A stretch of 64,000 nucleotides of DNA, from the NCBI GenBank assembly GCA_963815665.1, contig CAWFHN010000013.1, positions 310,001-374,000 of the forward strand, given 5' to 3'. Source of the stretch: DASUPK01 sp963815665 (GTDB lineage Bacteria; Actinomycetota; Thermoleophilia; Solirubrobacterales; 70-9). The position numbers and the translations under genes were made by a program. The notes below the pieces were generated by a model, which saw only the letters and a program-made list of their open reading frames with translations, was not told the origin of the DNA and did not search any database. Below are positions 1 through 9,180 of this stretch, one piece after another. Every line of letters starts with the position of its first letter. Position 1 is the stretch's first letter.

Positions 1-2271
1 GCGGAGATGAAGAGCCTCGCGAAGCGGTACGGGGTCGGCTACATCACCCGCGCCGACAACGCCGGCGCCAAGGCGGGCAACCTGAACCACGCGATGGGGC
101 TGACCGATGCGCCGTACGTTGCGGTCCTCGACTGCGACCACGTCCCGCGCCCCGGGTTCCTCGACCGGACCCTCGGCCATCTCGAGGACTTCGGCGTGGC
201 CTTCGTGCAGACGCCGCAGTACTACGCGAACGGCGAGAGCGGGCCGATCGCCGCGGCCGCCGCGGCGCAGCAGAACCTCTTCTTCGGGCCGATCGCGAGG
301 GGCAAGGACGGGCTCGACGCGATCTTCTGCTGCGGCACCAACGTGGTCTTCCGCCGCTCGGCCCTCGAGGAGGTCGGAGGGTTCTCGGAGGACTCGGTCA
401 CCGAGGACTTCGAGCTCTCGGTGCGACTGCACGAGGCGGGCTGGAGGAGCGTCTACGTGTCGGAGGTGCTGGCCTGCGGCCTCGGGCCCGAGGACATGGC
501 CTCCTATGTCTCCCAGCAGCAGCGCTGGGCTCGCGGCTGCCTCGGGGCGATTCCCCTCGTGCTGCGCTCCAAGCTGCCCTGGCGGGCGCGCCTGCAGTAC
601 CTGCTCTCGGCCACCTACTTCCTCAGCGGGCTGACCCTCCTCATCTACATGTCCCTGCCGGTGGTCCGGATCGTCACCGGCGCCCAGCCGCTGGCCGCCG
701 CGACCGCCGACCAGTTTCTCCTCCACTTCGCGCCGTACTACGTCGGCGCTCTGGCGACCGTGGCGCTCGCCGGCTACGGGACCTACACATACGAGGCGTT
801 CGCGCTCGCCTCGGGATCGTTCTGGATCCACATCCAGGCCGCCTTCAACTCGCTGCTTCGCCGTCCGGCCCGGTTCGTCGTCACGCCGAAGCACGGCACC
901 GTCGCTCGCCAGCCCCGCGCGGTCGCGCCGGCCCTGGTCGCGATCGCGGTCCTGATCGGCGCGGCGATCTACGGCCTCAGCCAGAGTCGAGGCGCCGCAA
1001 CGCTCAACAACGTCGCCTTCGCCTCCCTTCACGCCTCGGTGCTGCTCACGGCGGCCATCCCGGCGCTGCGCCTGCGCCCATCCGCCCCGCTGCTTCCGGA
1101 CCCGCCGTCGCCCTCGGCGCGGCGCGGGCCGGGCGCGCGGCGCCGCTGGCCCAAGCCCGTCGCGGCCGGGATGCTCGCCGCGGCGCTGATGGTGCCGGTT
1201 GCGCTCGGCGTGCTCGGCGCCAAGGGGCTCGCAAGCCACCCGAGCCTCTCCGAGAAGGCTCACGACGCGGCCGAGTCGTTCTTCGGCCGCTACGTCGAGC
1301 CGGACGGACGCGTCAGCAGAACGGACCAGGGCGGGGACACGGTCAGCGAGGGACAGGCCTACGCGATGCTGCTCGCGGTGGCGCTGGATGACAAATCCCG
1401 CTTCGACCAGGTCTGGCGGTGGACCAGGGCGAACCTCCAGCAAGGCGACGGGCTGCTCGCCTACCACTGGTCGAACGGCCACACCGACTCAACCGCCCCG
1501 GCGACCGACGCGGACCTCGACGCGGCGCGCGCCCTGGTGCTGGCGGGCAAGCGCTTCGACTCCGACGACTACACCAATGCCGGAGTCAGGATCGGGGATG
1601 CGGTGCTGCAGGACGAGACAAGTGAGGTCAGCGGCCTGCCGCTCTTGGTGGCGGGGCCGTGGGCGAGGTCATCGAGCCCGATCGTGAATCCCAGCTACTT
1701 CTCCCCGCGGGCCTACGCGGATCTGGCGAGCGCCCACCACAACCCGCGCTGGGACGACATCGCGGGGACGAGCCGCTCGATCGAGAGCGCACTGACCGGC
1801 TCCGGCCTTCCCCCGGACTGGGCGCGCGTCGACGCTCTCGTGCCCTCGGGGGGCGAGGCGGCGGCCCAGGCCCAGTCGATCGCCAACCCGGCTGGTGCGG
1901 CCGCGTCGAGCTCACGATCGTCCGGGCCGACCTCCGGCCTCGACGCACTGCGCGTCGCCATCCGCTCGGCCGAGAGCTGCGTCCCGGGGGACCGCCGGAT
2001 CGCGGCCGGCCTCTGGCCCCTGTATCGCAAGCACCCCGGCATGGCCACCTACACGGTCAACGGAAGGCCGGTCGGCGGCCAATCCCACCCCGCGAGCTAC
2101 GTCGCGGCGGCCGCCGCGGCGAAGGCGGCCGGCGACGACGAGGCGAGCGAGCAGCTGCTCGACCGGGCCCAGAAGGCCGACTCGTCTGTGCCCACGTACT
2201 ACGGGGCGGCCTGGGTCGCGCTGGGCCGGGTCATGCTGAACTCCTCGGCCCTGGGCGCCTGCCCGGGCTAG
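1..2271 (+). CDS. Cellulose-synthase-like GT2 glycosyltransferase fused to a GH8 glycosidase (5' end cut by window)
   Basis: Membrane processive beta-glycosyltransferase joined to a family-8 glycoside hydrolase, so one chain could both make and trim an exopolysaccharide. The frame is open to base 1, so the true start is outside; residues are counted from the first visible Met (base 7). GT2 motifs: DCD at 42-44, TED at 132-134, QQQRW at 170-174. Membrane spans follow at about 200-220, 240-265, 305-325, 335-352 and 385-405. The GH8 part runs from about 415 to the end: SEGQAY with the presumed proton donor Glu448, an Asp-rich DADLDAA at 501-507, and a later NPSYFSP. In classical cellulose operons these activities are separate genes (bcsA and bcsZ). 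The polymer is not determinable from sequence. Confidence 0.85.
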   Translation, partial: AEMKSLAKRYGVGYITRADNAGAKAGNLNHAMGLTDAPYVAVLDCDHVPRPGFLDRTLGHLEDFGVAFVQTPQYYANGESGPIAAAAAAQQNLFFGPIARGKDGLDAIFCCGTNVVFRRSALEEVGGFSEDSVTEDFELSVRLHEAGWRSVYVSEVLACGLGPEDMASYVSQQQRWARGCLGAIPLVLRSKLPWRARLQYLLSATYFLSGLTLLIYMSLPVVRIVTGAQPLAAATADQFLLHFAPYYVGALATVALAGYGTYTYEAFALASGSFWIHIQAAFNSLLRRPARFVVTPKHGTVARQPRAVAPALVAIAVLIGAAIYGLSQSRGAATLNNVAFASLHASVLLTAAIPALRLRPSAPLLPDPPSPSARRGPGARRRWPKPVAAGMLAAALMVPVALGVLGAKGLASHPSLSEKAHDAAESFFGRYVEPDGRVSRTDQGGDTVSEGQAYAMLLAVALDDKSRFDQVWRWTRANLQQGDGLLAYHWSNGHTDSTAPATDADLDAARALVLAGKRFDSDDYTNAGVRIGDAVLQDETSEVSGLPLLVAGPWARSSSPIVNPSYFSPRAYADLASAHHNPRWDDIAGTSRSIESALTGSGLPPDWARVDALVPSGGEAAAQAQSIANPAGAAASSSRSSGPTSGLDALRVAIRSAESCVPGDRRIAAGLWPLYRKHPGMATYTVNGRPVGGQSHPASYVAAAAAAKAAGDDEASEQLLDRAQKADSSVPTYYGAAWVALGRVMLNSSALGACPG

Positions 2272-2281
2272 CGGAACTCGC

Positions 2282-3685
2282 CTACTCGATGTCCTGCTGA
2301 GTGCCGCCGGGCATGAAGAGCTGGCAGATGATCCAGCCCGCCGCGAGCATGCCGGCCCCCACGTACCAGGCGGTCTTCATCGCGTCCACGAAGTCGTTGA
2401 CTCCCGCGGCGCCACTCAGCTCGGTGGCGCTCGCGATGATCGTCCCCATCACGGCCATGCCGAGGGCCGAGCCGAAGTTGCGGAAGGTCTGGACGATGCC
2501 GGATGCCTGTCCCCTCATCGCATCCGGCAGCCGGTTCAAGGCGTCGGCGTTGAGCGGAGAGAAGACGAGGCCGAAGCCTGCGCCCGTGACGAGCATGCCG
2601 GCAAGGGTGGAGCTGCGGCTGAGCCCATCCAGCTCCGAGGCCCAGAGGATCATCCCGACCGTCCCCGCCGCGAAGCCGAGGGCGACCGGCTTCTTCGCGC
2701 CCCACTTGTCCATCCACTTACCGCCGATGCGGGCGGCGACGAAGAACGAGTAGAACATCGTCAGGATCGAGAAACCGGCCTCGGTCGGCTGTTGCTGGAC
2801 AGCGACTTGGAAGTAGACGCTGCCGAAGAAGAAGACCGCCAGCCAGGGACCGAAGATCAGGAAGGTGAGGATGTTGTCCACGGCGAACGGTCGGTTGGCC
2901 GCCATCGCCCGAACGTCGATCAGCGGATCCTCAGTGTTCCGCTCGGCGAGGACGAAGCCGACCAGGAGCAGGACTCCGACCACGATCGAGCCGATCGTCC
3001 TCGGGTCACCCCAGCCCCAGACCGTGGATTGCTGGATCCCCAGCACGGATAAAGCCATGCCCGCCACGATCAGGACCGCTCCCCGGACGTCGATCCTCGC
3101 CGGGTTCTTGATGTCCCTCAGCTTCGCCCAGGAGATCTCCAGCAAGGCCAGCAGCGCCACGGGGACGTTGATCCAGAAGATCGCCCGCCAGGTCCAGTAC
3201 TGGGTCAGGTATGCACCGGCGATCGGGCCGATGGCGGTGAACAGCCCCGCGACGATGAAGAAGGTCGCCAGGCCCTTGCCGCGCTCCTCCCCGGGGAACG
3301 CGTCCAGCACCAGCACGGTCGCTGACGGGATCAGCAGGCCGCCGGCGGCGCCCTGAATCGACCTGAAGACGATCAGCCAGGCTTCGGCGATGCCGGTGTC
3401 CGGGACGAGCCCGCACATCAGAGAGGCCGCCGCAAACAGGACGACCCCGATCACCACGATCTTGCGGTGGCCGAAGATGTCACCGAGGCGTCCCCCGAGG
3501 GCCACGAACGCCGCGGTCGCCAGCGCGTACGCCGTGACCAGCCACTGCTCCCCGGTCTCGGTCAGGTGGACGTCCTTCTGGATCGTCGTCGCCGAGATGG
3601 AGACGATCGTGAAGTCGATCATCACCATCGCCATGGCCGGGACCAGCGGCCACAGCACGCGGTAACGGGAATAGCCCTCGTTCAC
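2282..3685 (-). CDS. MFS exporter, DHA2 (EmrB/QacA) family
   Basis: Inner-membrane proton-coupled drug or metabolite exporter of 467 residues. An Asp in the first membrane helix (MIDFTIV, about residue 24) matches the DHA2 motif, and motif A (GGRLGDIFGHRK) lies at 64-75. Length and hydrophobic pattern fit the usual 14-helix DHA2 family. It starts at GTG; a TAGGGT -10-like box on the minus strand lies 8 nt upstream, so the mRNA may be leaderless. It converges on the glycosyltransferase gene with a 10-bp gap. No adjacent regulator suggests the substrate. Confidence 0.85.
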   Translation of the reverse strand: MNEGYSRYRVLWPLVPAMAMVMIDFTIVSISATTIQKDVHLTETGEQWLVTAYALATAAFVALGGRLGDIFGHRKIVVIGVVLFAAASLMCGLVPDTGIAEAWLIVFRSIQGAAGGLLIPSATVLVLDAFPGEERGKGLATFFIVAGLFTAIGPIAGAYLTQYWTWRAIFWINVPVALLALLEISWAKLRDIKNPARIDVRGAVLIVAGMALSVLGIQQSTVWGWGDPRTIGSIVVGVLLLVGFVLAERNTEDPLIDVRAMAANRPFAVDNILTFLIFGPWLAVFFFGSVYFQVAVQQQPTEAGFSILTMFYSFFVAARIGGKWMDKWGAKKPVALGFAAGTVGMILWASELDGLSRSSTLAGMLVTGAGFGLVFSPLNADALNRLPDAMRGQASGIVQTFRNFGSALGMAVMGTIIASATELSGAAGVNDFVDAMKTAWYVGAGMLAAGWIICQLFMPGGTQQDIE

Positions 3686-3693
3686 CGGCGAGG

Positions 3694-3699
3694 ACCCTA
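3694..3699 (-). promoter_or_regulatory. -10-like box TAGGGT, leaderless arrangement
   Basis: TAGGGT on the minus strand ends 8 nt before the GTG start of the MFS exporter. This spacing would put the transcript start at or just before the start codon; no Shine-Dalgarno is present. Confidence 0.4.
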
Positions 3700-3716
3700 G
3701 CGGCCGCTCTAGACGC

Positions 3717-4346
3717 CTAAAACAGGCCGCGGATCGCGTCGACGGCCGCCCGGCCCAGGAAGAAGACGATGAAGGCGCCAGCGGCGCCTATCAACAGGCC
3801 CAGGAACCCCACTATCGGGTCCTCGAGCAGAACGCCAAGGCCGATCAGGATGACGCCCACCGACGGCAGCGTGTCCAGTCCCGTGAAGGGCGGAGCGACG
3901 AAGGCCGTGACCACGAGCACCAGGGTCACCGCTCCGTACACGATGCCGCTGAAGCGATAGCGCAGCAGGAACCCCAGGCGCGCACGGGAGTGCCGCTCGA
4001 TCCAGCGAATGCGCGGCAGGAGCTTCTCGGAGAATCGCTGCCGCGTCTCGGCTGCGATCTCGCGGCGCCTCCAGCGCTCCGGGAGCCAGACGCAGCGCCT
4101 CCCCGCGACCAGCTCGAGCGCCAGCAGCATCGCCATCACCTCGAAGACGTGCGTCACACCTCCCGTGGGAAGCGGCAGCGCCGGGATCGAGAGCAGCAGG
4201 ACGAAGAGGACGGCGAAGCTCTTCTCCTCGAACAGGTCGATCAGGCTGCCGATGGTCTTCGGCTCGTCGCCGCGCAGCCATCGCTCGAGCCGGTCGCTGA
4301 GCGTCTCAACCTCGGGCATCGGCTGATTCTGCCCGTTGAACGACAA
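3717..4346 (-). CDS. ExoD-family exopolysaccharide synthesis membrane protein
   Basis: 209-residue membrane protein of the ExoD family. The typical layout is visible: an N-terminal soluble segment (LSDRLERWLRG), a helix pair around VLLLSIPALPLPTGG with the conserved Pro-rich turn, a basic loop, and two or three C-terminal helices rich in Gly and Ala. In rhizobia exoD mutants have altered exopolysaccharide and alkali sensitivity; the biochemical role is unknown. The start used is TTG at 4346; ATG at residue 10 (MPEVET) is an alternative. It lies downstream of the acyl-CoA dehydrogenase on the same strand, separated by a 60-bp gap holding a small hairpin. Confidence 0.75.
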   Translation of the reverse strand: MSFNGQNQPMPEVETLSDRLERWLRGDEPKTIGSLIDLFEEKSFAVLFVLLLSIPALPLPTGGVTHVFEVMAMLLALELVAGRRCVWLPERWRRREIAAETRQRFSEKLLPRIRWIERHSRARLGFLLRYRFSGIVYGAVTLVLVVTAFVAPPFTGLDTLPSVGVILIGLGVLLEDPIVGFLGLLIGAAGAFIVFFLGRAAVDAIRGLF

Positions 4347-4357
4347 CGCCCCGGTCT

Positions 4358-4388
4358 ATGCGAGGGTGCGGGTAAGCGCAACCCGTTT
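4358..4388. repeat. Short hairpin repeat, copy 1 (arms ATGCGAGGGTGC / GCAACCCGTTT)
   Basis: Left arm ATGCGAGGGTGC (4358-4369) and right arm GCAACCCGTTT (4378-4388) flank an 8-nt insert and fold as GGGTGCG/CGCAACCC with one bulged A. The same two arms, base for base, occur at 21936-21977 around a longer insert. T-runs follow on the plus strand, although no plus-strand gene precedes this copy. Confidence 0.5.
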
Positions 4389-4406
4389 TATGGCGAAGCC
4401 GTCCCT

Positions 4407-5645
4407 CTAAACGGCAGCTGGAGCCTGTTCCTGCTGGCTGTCCGAGGAATCACGCTCGGCCTTCTCCCGGATGGCCTTCGCCTCGGGGGTCTCCTCGTCG
4501 GCCTGGCGGCCCATCAGGAGCTCCTTGGCGATCACCAGGCGCTGGATCTGCGAGGTGCCCTCGTACAACTGCATGATCTTGGCGTCGCGCATCAGCTTCT
4601 CGACGGGGTACTCCTTGATGAAGCCGTACCCGCCGTAGACCTGCACGGCGTCGGTGGCGACCTCCATCGCGGAGTCCGCGGAGAACCGCTTCGCGTGCGA
4701 CGCGGCGAGGGTGTTGCGCTTGCCCTGGTCGAGCAGGACGCCCGACTGCCAGGTGAGCAGGCGGCCGGCCTCGACCTTGGTCGCCATGTCGGCGATCATG
4801 AAGGCGACCGCCTGGTGCATGGCGATCGGGACGCCGAACTGGACGCGCTCCTTGGAGTAGTCCGCGGCGAACTCGAGAGCGGCGCGCGCGATCCCGACGG
4901 CCATCGCGGCGACGCCGGGGCGCGTGCGGTCGAGCGTCATCATCGCCAGCTTGAAGCCGTGGTTCTCCTCGCCGAGCAGGTTGCCCTCGGGAACCTCGGT
5001 CTCGTTGAACGTGATGGTGGCCGTGTTGGAGGCGCGCTGCCCGAGCTTGTCCTCCTTCTTGTCGACCGTGACCGTGTCGTCCTTGGGGACGACGAACGCG
5101 GAGATGCCGCGGTGGCCGGCGTCCTTGTCGGTCTTGGCGTAGACGGTGAACCAGTCGGCGTAGCCGCCGTTGGTGATGAAGCACTTGGAGCCGTTGATGA
5201 CCCACTTGTCGCCCTTCTTCGTGGCGACGGTCTTCATGCCCGAGACGTCGGAGCCGGCGTCCGGCTCGGTCAGGCAGAAGGAGGCCAGCTTGGCGCTCTC
5301 GGTGAGCATCCCGAGGTACTCCTTCTTGACCTCCTCGGAGCCGCCGAGGGCGACGGGGGTCGCGGCGAGGCCGTTGGCCATCAGCGAGGTGCCGATGCCG
5401 GAGCAGCCCCAGCCCATCTCCTCCTCGATCAGGCAGCCGGAGAGGAAGTCGAGGCCCGGACCGCCGTACTCCTCGGCGATGTGGGTGTTCATCAGGCCGA
5501 CTTCCCAGGCCTTGTCGATGATGTCCTGAGGCCAGGTCCCGTCCTTGTCGTAGTCCCACGCGACCTTGCGAATGTCCTTCTCGGCGAAGCTGTGCGCGAG
5601 CTCTCGCAGGTCCTTCTGCTCGTCGGTGAGGGTGAGGTCAACCAC
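4407..5645 (-). CDS. Acyl-CoA dehydrogenase
   Basis: FAD-dependent alpha,beta-dehydrogenation of an acyl-CoA. 412 residues with the three family segments: N-terminal helical (LTDEQKDLRELAHSF), middle beta domain with CLTEPDAGSD, and C-terminal helical with LYEGTSQIQRL. The Glu of YEGT (about 362) is at the position of the catalytic base in short/medium-chain enzymes. The last 25 residues form an acidic, Gln-rich tail beyond the usual end. The start is GTG, preceded by AAGGAG at good spacing. A perfect inverted repeat 46 bp upstream suggests TetR-type repression responding to acyl-CoA, but no TetR gene is adjacent. Chain-length specificity cannot be read. Confidence 0.92.
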   Translation of the reverse strand: MVDLTLTDEQKDLRELAHSFAEKDIRKVAWDYDKDGTWPQDIIDKAWEVGLMNTHIAEEYGGPGLDFLSGCLIEEEMGWGCSGIGTSLMANGLAATPVALGGSEEVKKEYLGMLTESAKLASFCLTEPDAGSDVSGMKTVATKKGDKWVINGSKCFITNGGYADWFTVYAKTDKDAGHRGISAFVVPKDDTVTVDKKEDKLGQRASNTATITFNETEVPEGNLLGEENHGFKLAMMTLDRTRPGVAAMAVGIARAALEFAADYSKERVQFGVPIAMHQAVAFMIADMATKVEAGRLLTWQSGVLLDQGKRNTLAASHAKRFSADSAMEVATDAVQVYGGYGFIKEYPVEKLMRDAKIMQLYEGTSQIQRLVIAKELLMGRQADEETPEAKAIREKAERDSSDSQQEQAPAAV

Positions 5646-5691
5646 GGATAGCTGCTCCTTTGTGAGGAATAGAAGTCTTCTGAGGACTGAT

Positions 5692-5705
5692 TGACTGGTC
5701 AGTCA
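5692..5705. promoter_or_regulatory. Candidate TetR-type operator upstream of acyl-CoA dehydrogenase
   Basis: Perfect inverted repeat: on the minus strand TGACTG-AC-CAGTCA, 6-bp arms around 2 bp. It lies 47-60 bp upstream of the acyl-CoA dehydrogenase start, where a repressor would overlap the promoter. This form resembles operators of TetR-family fatty-acid-degradation regulators; the cognate protein is not in the window. Confidence 0.55.
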
Positions 5706-5734
5706 GCCAGCCCTGAAGAGTACCGGATGGCATC

Positions 5735-5746
5735 GCGCATATGCGC
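5735..5746. repeat. 12-bp perfect palindrome GCGCATATGCGC
   Basis: A self-complementary 12-mer in the 175-bp divergent region between acyl-CoA dehydrogenase and the ABC exporter. It could be a second operator or chance; no partner copy was noticed. Confidence 0.3.
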
Positions 5747-5820
5747 AGGTTGGGCACGGATCCCACCTCCGTAGGCGACACCGACGCCTGCCGGCAAGAC
5801 CGTTTCTAACGTGACGCGGT

Positions 5821-6597
5821 ATGAAGTCGGCAGTGGAGACGGGGCCCGTAAGGGAAAGCCGAGACGAGGCGGCCGCCGTACCGGTGGTCGCCTGTCATGC
5901 GATCGTGCGCCGGTTCGGCGAGGGCGAGACCGCGGTGCAGGCTCTGCGCGGCGTCAGCGTTGACTTCCCCCGCGGCAGCTTCACGGCGATCATGGGACCG
6001 TCGGGCTCCGGCAAGTCGACGCTGATGCACATCCTCGCCGGGCTGGATCACCCCACCAGCGGCTGGGTCGAGCTGGCCGGCACGCGGCTCGACGAGCTCT
6101 CCGACCACGACCTCACCGTGCTGCGCCGCGATGCGATCGGCTTTGTCTTCCAGACCTACAACCTCCTCCCCGTGCTGACGGCGGAGGAGAACATCACCCT
6201 CCCGGTCCGGATCGGCGGGAGGAAGCCCGACCGCGCCTGGCTCGAAGAGCTGCTGAAGGCCACCCGGATGAATGACCGCCGCGACCACCGGCCGTCGGAG
6301 CTCTCGGGCGGAGAGCAACAGCGAGTCGCGGTGGCGCGAGCTCTGCTCAGCCGGCCGGAGGTGGTCTTCGCGGATGAACCCACCGGGAACCTCGACACCA
6401 AGGCCGGACACGGCGTGCTCGATCTGCTCCGGAAGGCGGTGGACGACTACGGGCAGACGACGGTGATGGTCACCCACGATGCATCGGCGGCGGCGATGGC
6501 GGACGAGGTTCTCTTCCTCGCGGACGGCGAGATCGTTGACCGCCACACGAAGCCCGACATCGAGGACATCCTCGACCACCTCAAGGCGCTGGCTTGA
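5821..6597 (+). CDS. ABC transporter ATP-binding protein (LolD/MacB type)
   Basis: 258-residue ATPase that would energise the FtsX-like permease encoded next. Walker A GPSGSGKST at 59-67, Q-loop in FVFQTYNLLPVL, signature LSGGEQQR, Walker B VVFADEPTGNLD and switch His in MVTHD are all intact. The LolD/MacB subfamily mark is the TGNLD extension of Walker B. A 25-residue non-conserved N-terminus precedes the domain. Its TGA stop overlaps the TTG start of the permease, so the two are translationally coupled. A TAACGT box 8 nt before the ATG (5807-5812) may be the -10 of a leaderless mRNA. Confidence 0.9.
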   Translation: MKSAVETGPVRESRDEAAAVPVVACHAIVRRFGEGETAVQALRGVSVDFPRGSFTAIMGPSGSGKSTLMHILAGLDHPTSGWVELAGTRLDELSDHDLTVLRRDAIGFVFQTYNLLPVLTAEENITLPVRIGGRKPDRAWLEELLKATRMNDRRDHRPSELSGGEQQRVAVARALLSRPEVVFADEPTGNLDTKAGHGVLDLLRKAVDDYGQTTVMVTHDASAAAMADEVLFLADGEIVDRHTKPDIEDILDHLKALA

Positions 6598-9157
6598 TCA
6601 AGCTGGCTCTACGGGGCATGACCGAGCGCAAGCTGCGCTCGGTCCTGACCGCGATCGCGGTCCTGCTGGGGGTGTCGATGATCTCCGGCACCTACGTGCT
6701 CACGGACGGGATCCGCGGCGCCTTCAAGGAGATCAACGAGACCGCCAACCAGGGCACGGACGCCGTGCTCTCCCCCAAGACGGAGTTCAACAGCGGCTTC
6801 ACCCAGGCGGAGAACCTGCCGGTGTCGCTGCTCAAGCGGGTTCGCGCCCTGCCGGAGGTGGACAGGGCCGCCGGGGCACAGCAGGCCCTCGGCGCCCTGG
6901 TGGTGGACGGCGAGACGATCAAGCAGTTCGGCGGGCCGAACCTGGTCTTCGGCACCACCCCAGAGCCATTCGACCCGACCTCGCCGGCCGAGGGCCGCGA
7001 CCCCTCGGCGCCTGGTGAGATCGCCGTCAGCCGGGACCTCGCCCACCAACACGGGATCGAGGTCGGGGATCGAGTCGGCCTGGAGACCTCGCACGGGACG
7101 GCACAGGTCACCGTCGTGGGGCTGGTCGACTTCGGCGGCTCGGGCTCGGCGGCCGGCTATGGCTTCACCATGGCGACGCCTGGCGACATCCGCGCGCTGG
7201 TACGACCAGCAGGGCGAGGTGGGCCAGATCCTGGTTGCGGCAAAGCCGGGGATCACCCCAGATCAGCTCGTCCGGGTCATCCAGTCAGTCGCGCCGCCGG
7301 ACGTCAAGGTGCAGACCGGACAGCAGCAGGCCGACGAGCAGGCCAAGGAGATCTCGAACTCGATCAATTCCTTCCTCGGCCCGGCGCTGCTCGCCTTCGC
7401 CGGCGCGGCGCTGCTGGTGGGCGCCTTCATCATCTTCAACACCTTCTCGATCTCCGTCGCCGAGCGGACCCGCGAGTTCGCCTCACTGCGAACGCTGGGG
7501 GCAACCCGGTCCCAGGTCCTGCGCTCGGTCGCCGTCGAGGCGCTCACCATAGGCGTGCTCGCCTCGGTCGCCGGCCTGTTCGGCGGGCTCGCCTTCGCCA
7601 GGGGGATCGGGGCGTTGTTCAAGGCCGTCGGCGCCGGGATACCCACGTCCAACCTCGTCCTGGAGACCCGCACGATCGCGGTGGCGCTGGGGATCGGGAT
7701 AGGGATCACACTGCTTGCCGCGATCGGCCCCGCGGTCCGTGCCACCCGGATTCCGCCCGCACTCGCCCTCGAGCAGGGCGCCCGGATCCCGCCCTCCCGG
7801 GCATCTCCGCTTCGCTCCATACCTCGCGGCGGTCGTCACTCTCGGCGGGCTCGGCTCCTGCTCTACGGCCTGTTCGGCTCGGGACCCGCGGCGGACAAGC
7901 TGCTGGCATGGCCGGCGGCGCCGTCCTGCTGTTCGTCGGCCTCGCCCTGGTCGCGAAGTACATCGTCCGTCCGGTCGCGGCGACGATCGGGCTCCCGCTG
8001 GAGCGGCTCTCCGCCGGTCGTCGGGCAGCTCGCGCGCGAGAACGCGCAGCGCAACCCGGCCCGGACCGCGCTCACGGCCGCGGCCCTGATGGTCGGGCTT
8101 GGCCTGGTGGTGTTCGTCGCCGTCTTCACCGCCGGCCTGAAGGCCTCGATCGACGGCTCGATCGACCGGCTGATCAAGGCGCAGATCGTCGTGAGGGCGG
8201 ACAGCGGCGGCTTCCAGCCGATCCCGCAGGAGGTCGCAGAAGATCGCCGCGCGGGTTCCGGGCGTGGCGAGCACCAGCGGCGTCCTCTACGACCAGGTGG
8301 AGGTCAACGGGCAGGCATCGAATCTCCTCTACGACGACCTCGGCGGAGTGGAACCCAGCACGATCCGCGACGGCTACAAGTTCGACTGGATCCATGGCTC
8401 GGACCAGACGCTGTCCCGGCTTCACGGGACCGCCGCCGTGATCGAGGAGCAGTTCGCCAAGGCTCACCACGTCGGGATCGGCGACACCTTCAAGGTGGTG
8501 ACGCCGTCGGGCGGCAGCGCCACGTTGACCGCAATCGGCGAGTACAAGGACCCGACGCTGCTTCAGGGGCTGATGGTGGATCGCAGGACGCTGGAGTCGA
8601 TCTCCGAGGCGCGCGACCCGTTCATGGTGCTGGTCTCGACCCAGCCGGGCGCCAACGCTGCGACGGTGCAGCGAAACATGGATGCCGCGCTACAGCGCTT
8701 CCCGGTCGCCAAGGTCGACTCGCAGCAGGGGCTGAAGGACCAGATCAGCAAGCAGACCGACCAGATCGTCTACCTGCTGTACGCCCTGCTCGCGATGAGC
8801 GTGGTGATCTCGCTCTTCGGGATCGCCAACAGCCTCTTCCTCTCGATCCACGAGCGCACCCGCGAGTTCGGCCTGCTGCGCGCCATCGGTACCACCCGCA
8901 GGCAGGTTCGGCGGATGGTCCGCTACGAGAGCGCGATCACGGCGGCGATCGGCGGGGTGCTGGGCATCGCGGTGGGCCTTCTCTTCGGTGCTCTGCTGAC
9001 CGCGTCGCTGAGCGAGCTCGGGCTCGTCTTCCGGGTCCCGGTCGGCCAGCTCGTCATCTTCTTCGCCCTCGCGGTGATCGTCGGGGTCATCGGGGCGGTG
9101 CTGCCGGCGCGCCGGGGATCGCGAATCGACGTGATGCAGGCCGTCCACTACGAGTAG
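6594..9157 (+). pseudogene. MacB-like FtsX-domain ABC permease with six frame changes
   Basis: Partner permease of the upstream ATPase, about 853 residues if the frame is repaired: N-terminal membrane helix, large extracytoplasmic domain, FtsX domain 1 (near 7380-7760), two helices, second extracytoplasmic part, FtsX domain 2 (near 8770-9150). The reading frame changes at about 7200 (+1), 7800-7811 (+1), 7850-7856 (-1), 7900 (-1), 8008 (+1) and 8235 (+1). Coding resumes sensibly after each, for example YDQQGEVGQIL after the first and ASTSGVLYDQVEV after the last. The net shift of +2 agrees with the length, 2564 bp. Neighbouring genes are intact. Either a recently decayed gene or a stretch of assembly error; as given, no full-length permease can be made. 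Confidence 0.85.
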
Positions 9158-9168
9158 CGGGGGCGAAT

Positions 9169-9174
9169 TAAGCT
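9169..9174 (+). promoter_or_regulatory. -10-like box TAAGCT, leaderless arrangement
   Basis: TAAGCT ends 6 nt before the ATG at 9181. The same hexamer at the same distance precedes the Ca2+/H+ antiporter gene (12554-12559, minus strand). Confidence 0.45.
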
Positions 9175-9180
9175 CCAGGC

